NCBI RefSeq assembly: GCF_007786475.1
Contig: NZ_VNJJ01000019.1
Span: 1-64,000, forward strand
Source of the DNA: Cohnella terricola
Lineage (GTDB): Bacteria; Bacillota; Bacilli; Paenibacillales; Paenibacillaceae
Length of the DNA stretch: 64,000 nucleotides
Direction of reading: 5' to 3'
Part shown: positions 55,207 to 63,909 of the stretch, piece by piece
How the letters are laid out: each line of letters begins with the position of its first letter
How positions within the stretch are numbered: position 1 is the first letter of the stretch
Notes under the pieces: model-generated
What the model was told of the DNA's origin: nothing
The model's input: only the letters and a program-made list of their open reading frames with translations
Database searches by the model: none
Translations under genes and position numbers: made by a program

Positions 55207-55249
55207 TTTACAAATATAGTTGTGCATAATATAATTGTTTACACAACTA
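55207..55249 (+). promoter_or_regulatory. MarR promoter with overlapping operator
   Basis: TTTACA (55207-55212), 17-bp spacer, TATAAT (55230-55235). The inverted repeat TAGTTGTG ... CACAACTA (55217-55224 and 55242-55249) surrounds the -10. A bound MarR dimer would block RNA polymerase, so self-repression is likely. Confidence 0.65.
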
Positions 55250-55284
55250 ATTAATTCGACGAAAAAAAGGAGAATCGAATTCGA

Positions 55285-55737
55285 ATGACACTTCACGATA
55301 ACGATCTGAAACGATCGGCCGGATTTATGATGGGAACGGCCTATCGCAAAATATCGGCACTATTCCAAAGCAAGCTTAAAGAGTACGACATTACCACGGA
55401 ACAATGGTCGGTCCTCTACCAGGTCGATCAATCCGAAGGGCTGATTCAGAAGGAAATCGCGGAGAGATCCGGCAAAGACAGACCCGCGACGACGAGAATA
55501 CTGGACCAACTGGAACAGAAGGGACTGGTCGGCAAGCGTGTCGGAGAGCACGATCGCCGTTCCTTCAAGGTCTATATTACGGACAAGGGGAGAGAGCTCG
55601 TACAGCGGACGGCGCCGATTGAACGGCAATTAAACGCGGATCTGCGCCAATGCTTATCTGAGGAAGAATACGATGTATTGCTCGAGCTTCTGTACAGGAT
55701 GTACCGGCATGCGAGCGACATCGCGGAAAGAGATTAG
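55285..55737 (+). CDS. MarR-family transcriptional regulator
   Basis: 150 residues with the winged helix of MarR proteins (IQKEIAERSGKDRPATTRILDQLEQKGLV and wing EHDRRSFKVYITDKG, in parts). ATG 55285 after AAAGGAGAA. First gene of an operon with the MFS transporter at 55751, with a promoter-overlapping inverted repeat upstream. It likely represses both genes until a small compound binds. Confidence 0.92.
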   Translation: MTLHDNDLKRSAGFMMGTAYRKISALFQSKLKEYDITTEQWSVLYQVDQSEGLIQKEIAERSGKDRPATTRILDQLEQKGLVGKRVGEHDRRSFKVYITDKGRELVQRTAPIERQLNADLRQCLSEEEYDVLLELLYRMYRHASDIAERD

Positions 55738-55750
55738 GAGTGGATCAATC

Positions 55751-56956
55751 TTGCAAGATCGGCAACTAAATCAATCAACAAGACTTTGGACGAAGTCTTT
55801 TATCGCTTTAACGATCAGTTCTTTTCTATTGTTTCTGAATTTGCAGATGCTGCTGGCGGCGTTCCCGTCTTACGTGCAAAAAAAGTTCCAAGCGGACGAT
55901 ATGACTCTCAGCCTTGTGACGAGCGTCTTCGCGTTATCCGCGATCGTCGCTCGGTTCGTGACGGCCGCGCTCATGCGCAAGGTCGGACGCAAAGCGCTGC
56001 TCTACACCGGACTCGGAATCGGAGCCGTCGTTACTTTGATTTATATCCTCGCGAACTCCATCGGTTCTTTGCTGCTGATGCGGGTCGGCTACGGAATCGG
56101 CTTCGGGATGGCGAGCACGATTATCCCGACACTCGTATCCCGGATCATTCCCGCCAGCCGGATGGGAGAAGGCATCGGGTATTTCGGATTGTCGACAAGT
56201 CTGGCCATGTCGATTGGCCCGATGATCGGGTTAAACGTCATGAAAGAGGCTGGTTTCGATAAGCTGGCGATGGCCGGCGCGGCGACTCTGCTGCTGGCGT
56301 TTCCGATCCTTCTTCTGACGCGGGCGATTCCGCCCCAACCTCGGAACCCCGTTTCTTCTTCCACGGGAACCCGGGAGAAAGTGCCTTTTAACAAGCGTTT
56401 GATCTTCCCTGCTTCGCTTAACGTTCTTCTCGCGATTACTTACGGAGGACTGCTCAGCTTCATCGCATTGTTCGGAGAATCGGTTCATCTGGAGCAAGTC
56501 GGCCTCTTTTTCCTATTTAACGCGATTACCATTATTATTATTCGGCCGATCTCCGGCAAAGTATTCGACCGCAAGGGACATGCGGCGGTATTGATTCCCG
56601 CGGTGATATGCGTGATCTCAAGCTTGGCCGTGCTTTCCTACGCGACGACGATGCCGCTTCTTATCATATCCGCTTTGCTGTACGGACTCGGGTTCGGCGC
56701 GATCCAACCGACGATCCAGGCTTGGATGCTTCGTTCCTCGGCGCAGGCGCAGTACGGAATGGCCAATAGCATGTTCTATAATTCAACGGATCTTGGCGTA
56801 GCTTCGGGAGCGTTCATCTTAGGCGCGATCTCCGCCGCCACTGATTACGCGGTTATGTATCGTTATGCCGCAGGGTTTATGGCACTTTTCCTCGTTCTGT
56901 TCGCGGCGGTCCATTTCCGCGCCAAGACGCTTAATAAAGAAGCTGCCCTTTCCTGA
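55751..56956 (+). CDS. MFS transporter
   Basis: 401 residues from TTG 55751; AGGAGTGG overlapping the MarR stop is the ribosome site, while the earlier ATG 55673 lies inside the MarR gene without one. About 12 hydrophobic segments; a loop motif of the major facilitator type after segment 2 (RFVTAALMRKVGRKALLYTG). Likely drug or metabolite efflux, as often paired with MarR. Substrate unknown. Confidence 0.9.
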   Translation: MQDRQLNQSTRLWTKSFIALTISSFLLFLNLQMLLAAFPSYVQKKFQADDMTLSLVTSVFALSAIVARFVTAALMRKVGRKALLYTGLGIGAVVTLIYILANSIGSLLLMRVGYGIGFGMASTIIPTLVSRIIPASRMGEGIGYFGLSTSLAMSIGPMIGLNVMKEAGFDKLAMAGAATLLLAFPILLLTRAIPPQPRNPVSSSTGTREKVPFNKRLIFPASLNVLLAITYGGLLSFIALFGESVHLEQVGLFFLFNAITIIIIRPISGKVFDRKGHAAVLIPAVICVISSLAVLSYATTMPLLIISALLYGLGFGAIQPTIQAWMLRSSAQAQYGMANSMFYNSTDLGVASGAFILGAISAATDYAVMYRYAAGFMALFLVLFAAVHFRAKTLNKEAALS

Positions 56957-57008
56957 TTGGCGCTATTAGATTTGGGTGATATAATGCAATTGCCGATTCT
57001 AGCGAAAT

Positions 57009-57701
57009 ATGGCAAAGAAAGAGGAGATTCCTATCAAATCTTGGATCAGGGTCGCGATATTCCTAGCGATCTCCGCATTCCTCACCCGACTTATTCCTTT
57101 TTCCGATTACTTCCGCAACGTAGATACGTTGATTCATGAACTGTCCCATGCGATTGCTACGCTGGCTCTATCCGGTCATGTCATGTTCGTGCACCTTTAT
57201 TCGGATCATAGCGGAGTCACCTATATGTCGTACGCGGGCGGATGGAGGTCTGTTCCGATCTCGCTTGCGGGATATGTAGGTTCGGCCTTGTTTACCGTAC
57301 TTCTCTTTTATTTGCATTCTATTAAAAAGGAAAAAGCGGGCTTGATTGGAATCGCGTCCTTAACGGTACTCAGCCTTGTGATCTTCGTTCGCAACGGCTA
57401 CGGCGTGGGGTGGTGCGCGGGGTTCGCGATTTTGACGATTCTGATTTGCGTGCTGAACAAGCCCGGGATCATCAAAGGATATTATTTGCTCATCGCTTTT
57501 ATCTGTCTCGTAGAGTCCGTCATCAGCTCGCTGATTATCCTTTCGGCTGCGTTTCAAGACCCGAACGCGGCGGGAGACGCGGCCAGCCTGGCCGCGGACA
57601 CGTATATTCCCGCCTTTGTCTGGGGACTGCTGTTCACGCTGTTCTCCTTAATATGCACAAGATGGTCGATCAAAATATTTTACAAGCGCGGCTTCGATTG
57701 A
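57009..57701 (+). CDS. M50-type membrane metallopeptidase
   Basis: 230 residues with several hydrophobic segments. HELSH near residue 43 is the zinc-binding HExxH motif of M50 (site-2-protease-like) proteins. ATG 57009 has no good ribosome site, so the start is uncertain. Terminator at 57687 overlaps its 3' end. Substrate unknown. Confidence 0.75.
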   Translation: MAKKEEIPIKSWIRVAIFLAISAFLTRLIPFSDYFRNVDTLIHELSHAIATLALSGHVMFVHLYSDHSGVTYMSYAGGWRSVPISLAGYVGSALFTVLLFYLHSIKKEKAGLIGIASLTVLSLVIFVRNGYGVGWCAGFAILTILICVLNKPGIIKGYYLLIAFICLVESVISSLIILSAAFQDPNAAGDAASLAADTYIPAFVWGLLFTLFSLICTRWSIKIFYKRGFD

Positions 57702-57714
57702 AGCCGCGTTTGTT
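57687..57714. terminator. Terminator overlapping the stop of the M50 gene
   Basis: CGCGGCTTC and GAAGCCGCG form a perfect 9-bp stem with a GATT loop, then TTTGTTTT on the plus strand. Also placed for the converging nrdD. Confidence 0.8.
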
Positions 57715-59583
57715 TTAGAGCTGGTCTTCCTTTACCCGATTGCGGGTGTTCCAGTCGAACCGGCGCGCATTGCTCCAGAAGTTGTATTCTCCTTGATAAT
57801 AACCGTCCCGATCCACACTCAATTTCTTACGGGCGATCATCTTCACATATCCGATGACTCTGCTGAATGTGGCGATGTCATCGCTGCCGCAGACCGGGCA
57901 AGCGGCGATGTTTTTTCCATCTTCCGCGACGATCTGCTGTCCGCAGGCCAGACAGCTAGTCAGGGTAGGCGTCAAGGTGATATATTGGATCGGTTTTTCG
58001 AAGATGCGCTTGAGATAATCGGCTAGACGCCAAGGCGGCAGCTTACTCTCCAAGAAGTGGTGAAGAATGCTTCCGGAGGTCGCGTAAGCTTGGAATTCCG
58101 CGCTGTTCTCGATTTGGCGAAGAAAATCGTCCTCGCTGAAAGGGAGCATACATCCCGAGGTCAAATAACCATCGTGGCGGGCCAGCTTAATCGCCGCATT
58201 TTCCCCCGGTGCGTATTCGATCCCGCAGGCGACTTGGTCTCTCACGATAAAGTCGTTGATAACCTCCGTCATAAACTGCATGATGCGGTGCGCGAGCTGT
58301 TTGCCCGCCGGGTTATTCATGCCTCCGGGATAACCGGCGTTAATAAGCCCTTCGTGCATCCCAGCAACGCCGAACACGTTAAAGTAGTTGGATAAATCCC
58401 GGTTTAAGGCGAAGAAGGTCGGATAGAGCTCTTTGTTTTGTTCGATCCATTTTCTTTTTGCCATATGGCCTTCTTGCATGACGTTGAGCAGTTCCTTGAT
58501 TTTGTCGAATAACAATCGCTCGTCGTGCCCGTATTCCATCAACACCCTGTTTAAGTTCAGATTCAATACTTGCACGGCACCGGTCGAACCCGTAGAACTG
58601 CCGAAGATTCCGCTTCCTGCCCTGGATAGAACGGACAAATCGATCTGCAGACGACAGCATAAGCTGCGACTGACTTCCGGATCCCGCGGTTTCAGATACG
58701 GATTCAGCTTGCGGTAATATTCATCCTCGAAGGGTGCGGAACGGAAATTCTCGAAATAGACTCCACCCCATCTGTACATCCCGTCCAGCAGTTCGTGGAA
58801 GAGAAGATTGTCATAGTCGAAGCCGTCGTCGATCGGTACCGTAATCAGGGGGAAAGTAAACGGAATGCCGGTACCGGTTCCCTGCTTCATGACCTCGATG
58901 ATGGCTTGGTTAATTCGATCGAAGTACTCAGTCGGAACGTCTTGATACCGAAAGTTCATCGGGGAGCCGCCGATTACGACAAATTCATTTTTGATCTCGT
59001 CGGACGGTTTGCCGAATTCCAGCGTAATGTTGGTGAATGCCGATTGGGAGCCGCTGCGCAGCGGCATGTTCATCTCCCAGATCAGACTTTGGAACAGCTG
59101 CTTCAGGTCGTCCTCCGAGTACAAGCGGCCGTTCAAAGTCTCCTCCATATATAGATACGAAGCGGAAACGGTCGTCATCTGCGATAACATGACCGCTCCG
59201 GAAACTTGCTGGGACATAAGCACGACGATATTGCTGAAGTGACGCAACAGCGTGTCTAGCCTGCGGGTCGGCTTCGATGCGGTCATGTTTTTGGCTAACG
59301 TTGGAATTCCGTTCATGGCAATATCTTTGCATGACACGCTTACGCAATATGGACTTAGCTGCTTATCATGGATATAGACTACCCCGTCCTCATATAATTC
59401 GGTCAACCAGGCGGGCATTATGGATTGCAGCAAAAACCGCTCTTCGGCATGATTGGTCAAGTTATGACGAAGCAGAGGGAGGGAATAGACGTAATTGCTG
59501 TTCTCTCTTTTTAAGTAGTCAGCTTGCTTGGTTTCGGATGGCGAAGTGAAAGTGGCAATAATTTCTTCAGAACGACGAAACAT
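57715..59583 (-). CDS. nrdD: Anaerobic ribonucleoside-triphosphate reductase
   Basis: 622 residues from ATG 59583 (GTGGAGG upstream; GTG 59598 lies within that site). Reduces ribonucleotides to deoxyribonucleotides without oxygen, using a glycyl radical. Visible: C-terminal zinc site CLACG...CPVCG and the glycyl-radical motif RVIGYVKM (Gly radical). No ATP-cone domain at the N-terminus, unlike the 712-residue E. coli enzyme, so the usual dATP switch is missing. It overlaps nrdG by 17 bases. Confidence 0.92.
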   Translation of the reverse strand: MFRRSEEIIATFTSPSETKQADYLKRENSNYVYSLPLLRHNLTNHAEERFLLQSIMPAWLTELYEDGVVYIHDKQLSPYCVSVSCKDIAMNGIPTLAKNMTASKPTRRLDTLLRHFSNIVVLMSQQVSGAVMLSQMTTVSASYLYMEETLNGRLYSEDDLKQLFQSLIWEMNMPLRSGSQSAFTNITLEFGKPSDEIKNEFVVIGGSPMNFRYQDVPTEYFDRINQAIIEVMKQGTGTGIPFTFPLITVPIDDGFDYDNLLFHELLDGMYRWGGVYFENFRSAPFEDEYYRKLNPYLKPRDPEVSRSLCCRLQIDLSVLSRAGSGIFGSSTGSTGAVQVLNLNLNRVLMEYGHDERLLFDKIKELLNVMQEGHMAKRKWIEQNKELYPTFFALNRDLSNYFNVFGVAGMHEGLINAGYPGGMNNPAGKQLAHRIMQFMTEVINDFIVRDQVACGIEYAPGENAAIKLARHDGYLTSGCMLPFSEDDFLRQIENSAEFQAYATSGSILHHFLESKLPPWRLADYLKRIFEKPIQYITLTPTLTSCLACGQQIVAEDGKNIAACPVCGSDDIATFSRVIGYVKMIARKKLSVDRDGYYQGEYNFWSNARRFDWNTRNRVKEDQL

Positions 59584-60282
59584 GATCTTGGCCTCCACCC
59601 ATTGGGGAATATATTCCTGTTGCCGCAGGTTGCGGATAAAAAGGATTCAAGAAATAGGGAACATTGCTGCCGTATTTGTTTTTCAACCGGCTGACATAGA
59701 TCCGAATTTGCTCGAAAAACTCTTCGCTTAGCATGGGATAACGAACCGTCCTGACCTGGCTCAGCTTGCTGTTATGGCGAATGACGATCTCTACCGACTC
59801 TAGAATGTTTCGGAGGAACTGCTTGGAAGGGGCGACTCCGATTATGGCTTCATAAACTTCGCGGTCATCCAGCGGGCCCAAACCGTGATAAGGCAGTTTC
59901 ATATCGACGTGCGCGCCATCGATGAGACGGCCGGCGAGCAAATCTTGCAATTTCTCGGGGAAAGTACCGTTTGTAAAAACAATGATTTTGCCTCGGAAGA
60001 CCTCGCGAACTTGCTTGAGGAATTCAACGATTTCGGATGACGGGCCGATCAAAACTCTCCGCCGCTAAACAGCACCGCGTCGAACATCGCATCGTATCCG
60101 CTAAGCCTCTCGACGACTTGTGCGCCGGATAGATGGTCCTTCGGCGGTTTCGCGATCAGTTCGTCTGCATTATGGCATCCGTAACAGCGCATATTGCAAC
60201 CGTTCCAAGCGTGGATCAGCAAAGAAAGTTGTCCGGGCAAATCGTCGAACGTTCTTATGAATCGCGGGTAGAATGCGAGCAT
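59567..60282 (-). pseudogene. nrdG: Anaerobic NTP reductase activase, frameshifted
   Basis: Radical-SAM activase that makes the glycyl radical of NrdD. The N-terminal piece (60282-60049, 77 residues; AGGAG site before the ATG) holds the iron-sulfur motif CNMRCYGC and ends at SGGEF-stop. The rest (60052-59567) continues in the -1 frame with LIGPSSEIVEF. The junction reads GAGTTTTGATC; with one more T it would read on as SGGEFLIG. So a T was lost, the read is wrong in a T-run, or the ribosome slips back by one base on TTTT. The gene is needed for NrdD, so a truly dead copy would be odd. Confidence 0.85.
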
Positions 60283-60304
60283 GAGATTCTCCTTTCTGCT
60301 GAAA

Positions 60305-60351
60305 ACACTATATTTTGTGCTCATGTAAAATGTATAGCACAATATGTTGAA
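60305..60351 (-). promoter_or_regulatory. Two NrdR boxes upstream of nrdG-nrdD
   Basis: ACACTATATTTTGTG (60305-60319) matches the NrdR box ACACWATATWTTGTG fully; GCACAATATGTTGAA (60337-60351) matches in most positions. They start 32 bp apart, about three turns, as known for NrdR sites. NrdR represses reductase genes when dATP is high. They cover and flank the likely -10 (TATACA, minus strand, 60331-60336). Confidence 0.8.
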
Positions 60352-60357
60352 TTCATA

Positions 60358-60373
60358 TGTGATTATTATCACA
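60358..60373 (-). promoter_or_regulatory. Fnr-like box upstream of nrdG
   Basis: TGTGATTATTATCACA fits the Crp/Fnr palindrome TGTGA-N6-TCACA exactly. With a transcription start 7 bases after the -10 (about 60324), its centre is near -41.5, the usual place for activation. Expected effect: expression when oxygen is absent. Confidence 0.75.
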
Positions 60374-60542
60374 AGCGAAATCTGCCGGCAGCCGCACAAT
60401 CGGGATGGTTCATCATGACGCCGCCTGTCGCCGCTTAACGGCGTTCTGCTTGTCAGGCTCGTCAAACTAGTCCGCATAATCGTCCAAGTCTCCTCATAGA
60501 AATGAAGCATGGATTGATTAATGTGCTGAGGGGTGGATGGGC

Positions 60543-61688
60543 ATGCATCGTCGGATTTCATGGATCGCCGCCGTCGCGGTCGCGATGGTTGTTATCTTGG
60601 CCGGTTGCGGAAGCAAGAACGCGGATTCGATCGTGAAGGACCTGGACAAAGTCGTGGGTAAAATGGAAAGCTATGAAGGCAGCGGTACGATGACCTTACA
60701 TACAGGGCAGCAGCCGCTGGAGTACAAAGTCGAAGTATGGTACCAAAAGCCGGATATGTACCGGATCGCGCTGACGAACGCCAAGCGCGACGTGACGCAG
60801 ATCGTGCTTCGCAACGACGAAGGGGTTTTCGTGCTGACCCCGCAGCTCAACAAAAGCTATCGCTTCCAGAGCGATTGGCCGGACAATCAAGGCCAGGTTT
60901 ACCTCTATCAGACGCTCGCCAAAAGTATTCTCGTGGACAATTCCCGCCAATTCACCACGGACAAAGACAACTACGTATTCGACGTCATGGCGGGCAACTA
61001 TCAGAACGGTTCGTTCGCTCGCCAGAAAATCTGGTTATCCCAGAACGATTACGCGCCAAGACATGTCGAAGTATCCGACGCGAACGGCAACAAGATGGTC
61101 GAGGTCACATTTAATTCTTTCGAATTCGGCAAGAAGTTCGATAAGTCCGCGTTCGATATGGATAAGAACATGGGCGTCATTCCGAATTCAAAGTCCAAAC
61201 CGTCGGAGGATCGCGAAGGAGGCGGCAAAAGTCCGAATCCCTCGGCGGCGCCCAGCGCCACCCCGTCTCCGAACGCTTCGGCTTCCCCGGATGCGCAAAC
61301 TTCCGGAGAAATCTCGGAGACGCCGGAGCAACCGGTCAGCTTCTCTCTGATTGAACCGGACGTAGACGCACTGCCTGCCGGCGTGGAATTGTTGGATCAG
61401 TTCGAGGTTGCTCTCGGGGATCAAAAAGGATATGTGCTCCGCTATACGGGCAGTTCCGACTTCACGATCGTGGAGACCGCAGCCAAGGATAAGGCGGTTA
61501 CGCTTAGCGAAGGGATCGGGCTTGATCTGGGCTTTACGCTCGGCCATCTGACAGGAAGCCAGTTAAGCATGTTAAAAACGCTGACCTGGAGCTATAACGG
61601 AATCGAGTATCGCCTCACTACCGAGGATTTGCATCAAGATGATATGGCGCGAATCGCGCAGTCGATGGTGGAATCATCGGGTAAATAA
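60543..61688 (+). CDS. ydcC: YdcC/LolA-like sporulation lipoprotein
   Basis: 381 residues from ATG 60543 (GAGGGG nine bases upstream; ATG 60537 is too close). Lipobox VILAGC with lipidated Cys22, a LolA-like beta fold (about 30-215), a Pro/Ser/Ala linker, and a DUF4367-like C-terminal part. In Bacillus ydcC lies between acpS and alr and is linked to sporulation/germination envelope lipoproteins (GerS-like). Here alr follows but acpS is not upstream. Confidence 0.85.
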   Translation: MHRRISWIAAVAVAMVVILAGCGSKNADSIVKDLDKVVGKMESYEGSGTMTLHTGQQPLEYKVEVWYQKPDMYRIALTNAKRDVTQIVLRNDEGVFVLTPQLNKSYRFQSDWPDNQGQVYLYQTLAKSILVDNSRQFTTDKDNYVFDVMAGNYQNGSFARQKIWLSQNDYAPRHVEVSDANGNKMVEVTFNSFEFGKKFDKSAFDMDKNMGVIPNSKSKPSEDREGGGKSPNPSAAPSATPSPNASASPDAQTSGEISETPEQPVSFSLIEPDVDALPAGVELLDQFEVALGDQKGYVLRYTGSSDFTIVETAAKDKAVTLSEGIGLDLGFTLGHLTGSQLSMLKTLTWSYNGIEYRLTTEDLHQDDMARIAQSMVESSGK

Positions 61689-61700
61689 GCGGAGCGCGCG

Positions 61701-61730
61701 AGGCCGATCGTCTGACGATCGGCCTTCCTT
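61701..61730 (+). terminator. Terminator after ydcC
   Basis: AGGCCGATCGT and ACGATCGGCCT form a perfect 11-bp stem with a CTG loop, followed by TCCTT. The U-run is short. Confidence 0.7.
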
Positions 61731-61834
61731 CGCTCCGATAAGGAAAACGTTGCCTGCTTGAATATCGTTGACAGTCCCGCATCCGCCCGGTAACATTGAT
61801 TTATTGCAGTTTTAGCAGGGTAGGTGAGCGGTCC

Positions 61835-63016
61835 GTGGACTGTTATTACCGTCCGACCGTGGCTGAAATCTCCTTTGACGCCCTCGATCATAACATCGGA
61901 GCGTTTCGCGAACGTTTGGCGCCGGGGACCAAATTGCTGGCGTCCATCAAAGCGAACGCATATGGACATGGGGCAGTCGAGATCGCGAGAAGAGCGGCGG
62001 CAGTCGGCGTGGATTATTTAGGCGTGGCGTTTTTGGATGAGGCTTTGCAACTGAGGGCGTCGGGAGTCGAGGCTCCTGTTCTCGTGCTGGGATATACGCC
62101 GCCGGAAGGTTATCTTCCGGCTAAAGAGCAAGGCATCACTCTTACGTTATATCGGGATCAAATGCTGGATGCGGCGGAGCAACTGCCCGTCGCAGGCAAG
62201 AAACTCAAAGTACATGTCAAAATCGATTCGGGCATGGGAAGACTGGGCCTTCTTCCGGGCCGGGACGCGGAACGCTTCTTAGAACGGGTCTGCGCGATGC
62301 CCCAGATCGAAGTGGAAGGGTTGTACACCCATTTCGCGCGCGCGGACGAACATGACAAAACGTATACGACGATGCAGATCGAGAGGTTCGCTTCTGTCGC
62401 CGATTACGCGCGGCGGGCGGGTTTGCCGATCTCGATCATCCATACCGGCAACAGCGCGGCGGGAATTGATTTGCCGGAGCATACCGGGAACATGCTGCGG
62501 CTAGGCATTGGCATGTACGGCTTATATCCGAGCGATGAAGTGGACGTAGATAGCATTCCTTTGCAGCCTGTCATGTCCCTGAAGACCTCTGTCGTGCATG
62601 TGAAGACGTTGCCCGCAGGAGAAGGCATCAGCTACGGGACGCGTTATTTTACGGAGCGGGAGGAGACGATCGGCACATTGCCGATCGGATATGCGGACGG
62701 ATTCAGCCGTATTCTCAGCGGCAAAGCCGAAGCGTTAGTACGGGGACACAAAGTTCCGGTGCTCGGGACGATCTGCATGGATCAATGCATGATTCGTTTG
62801 GACGATGCGATGGCGGCCGGAGAGCCGAAAATCGAGCCGGGCGAGGAAGTCGTGCTGATCGGCCGGCAAGGAAACGCATCCATCTCCGCCGAAGAAGTCG
62901 CCGCGAAGCTGGGCACGATCCCCTATGAATTGATCTGTATGCTGGCCGCTCGCGTGCCGAGAGTGTATCGCAGCAACGGAGAGATCGTAGAGATTGCCAA
63001 TCCGCTGATCGGTTAA
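61835..63016 (+). CDS. alr: Alanine racemase
   Basis: 393 residues from GTG 61835, with TAGGTGAG 6 bases upstream; TTG 61796 lacks a site. Makes D-alanine for peptidoglycan with pyridoxal phosphate. PLP-lysine Lys39 in SIKANAYGHG, and the second catalytic base Tyr in GISYGTRY. Length is normal for the family. Confidence 0.95.
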   Translation: MDCYYRPTVAEISFDALDHNIGAFRERLAPGTKLLASIKANAYGHGAVEIARRAAAVGVDYLGVAFLDEALQLRASGVEAPVLVLGYTPPEGYLPAKEQGITLTLYRDQMLDAAEQLPVAGKKLKVHVKIDSGMGRLGLLPGRDAERFLERVCAMPQIEVEGLYTHFARADEHDKTYTTMQIERFASVADYARRAGLPISIIHTGNSAAGIDLPEHTGNMLRLGIGMYGLYPSDEVDVDSIPLQPVMSLKTSVVHVKTLPAGEGISYGTRYFTEREETIGTLPIGYADGFSRILSGKAEALVRGHKVPVLGTICMDQCMIRLDDAMAAGEPKIEPGEEVVLIGRQGNASISAEEVAAKLGTIPYELICMLAARVPRVYRSNGEIVEIANPLIG

Positions 63017-63197
63017 TTTTGGTTTTACTTTTTGGCCGGAGGCGGAAGGAATGACGGAGCTCGATCTAGAATGATTATAGAGTGCGTGTTCTCGATGCTG
63101 CGGCGATGAAGCGCGGCCATATCGTATAATTCTTTCTCCACTCATGCATACTGGAAAATAGGGAACTTGTTGGAAAATCTTTGGGGGTGTCCGTTCG

Positions 63198-63479
63198 GTG
63201 GCCAATTTACACAATACGAAACGCATTATGATCAGCCTTCCGGATCATTTGCTGCGCGAAGTCGACTTCGTCGTCGCCAAGGAAAATACCAACCGCAGCG
63301 AGATTATTCGCCAGGCCATGAAACATTATCTGGTCGATCGCAAAAAGCGGTTGATTCGCGACGCGATGCAGCGCGGGTATTTGGAAATGGCTAAAATCAA
63401 TTTGCATATGGCTTCGGAAGCTTTTCACGCCGAAGAGGAAACGGAACATATTCTTGGTCGCCTCGTAAGCGGGGTGTAA
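63198..63479 (+). CDS. ndoAI: EndoAI antitoxin, ribbon-helix-helix
   Basis: 93 residues from GTG 63198, with GGGGGTG upstream. Ribbon-helix-helix N-terminus (RIMISLPDHLLREVDFVV) and a C-terminal part that binds the toxin. The toxin gene follows after 3 bases. Order alr-ndoAI-ndoA is as in Bacillus. Confidence 0.92.
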   Translation: MANLHNTKRIMISLPDHLLREVDFVVAKENTNRSEIIRQAMKHYLVDRKKRLIRDAMQRGYLEMAKINLHMASEAFHAEEETEHILGRLVSGV

Positions 63480-63482
63480 ACT

Positions 63483-63833
63483 TTGATTGTGAAACGCGGG
63501 GATGTTTTCTATGCGGATTTGTCGCCGGTCGTCGGTTCCGAGCAAGGCGGGGTCCGCCCCGTATTGATCATTCAGAACGATATCGGCAACCGCTTCAGTC
63601 CAACGGTTATCGTAGCGGCCATAACGGCGCAAATCCAGAAAGCGAAGCTGCCGACTCACGTAGAAATCGAAGCGAAAACCCACGGCATGGAACGGGATTC
63701 CGTCATCCTGCTCGAACAAATCCGGACGATCGACAAGCAGCGATTAACGGATAAAATCACGCATTTGGACGACGAGACGATGCACAAGGTTAACGATGCC
63801 TTGCAGATCAGCGTCGGATTGATCGATTTTTAA
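63483..63833 (+). CDS. ndoA: EndoA toxin, MazF-type mRNA endoribonuclease
   Basis: 116 residues from TTG 63483. It reads [20 protein letters not shown], the standard EndoA/MazF start, with RPVLIIQND following. Cuts mRNA at UACAU in Bacillus (family knowledge). Paired with and held inactive by the protein at 63198. Confidence 0.95.
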   Translation: MIVKRGDVFYADLSPVVGSEQGGVRPVLIIQNDIGNRFSPTVIVAAITAQIQKAKLPTHVEIEAKTHGMERDSVILLEQIRTIDKQRLTDKITHLDDETMHKVNDALQISVGLIDF

Positions 63834-63844
63834 TAAACGAATCT

Positions 63845-63877
63845 GACAGGGACCGCGATCGCGGTTTCCTGTCTTTT
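63845..63877 (+). terminator. Terminator after ndoA
   Basis: GACAGGGACCGC and GCGGTTTCCTGTC pair with small mismatches around a short loop, followed by TTTT. Confidence 0.8.
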
Positions 63878-63909
63878 GTACATTTACATAACAAATGGGG
63901 GAAATTGAA

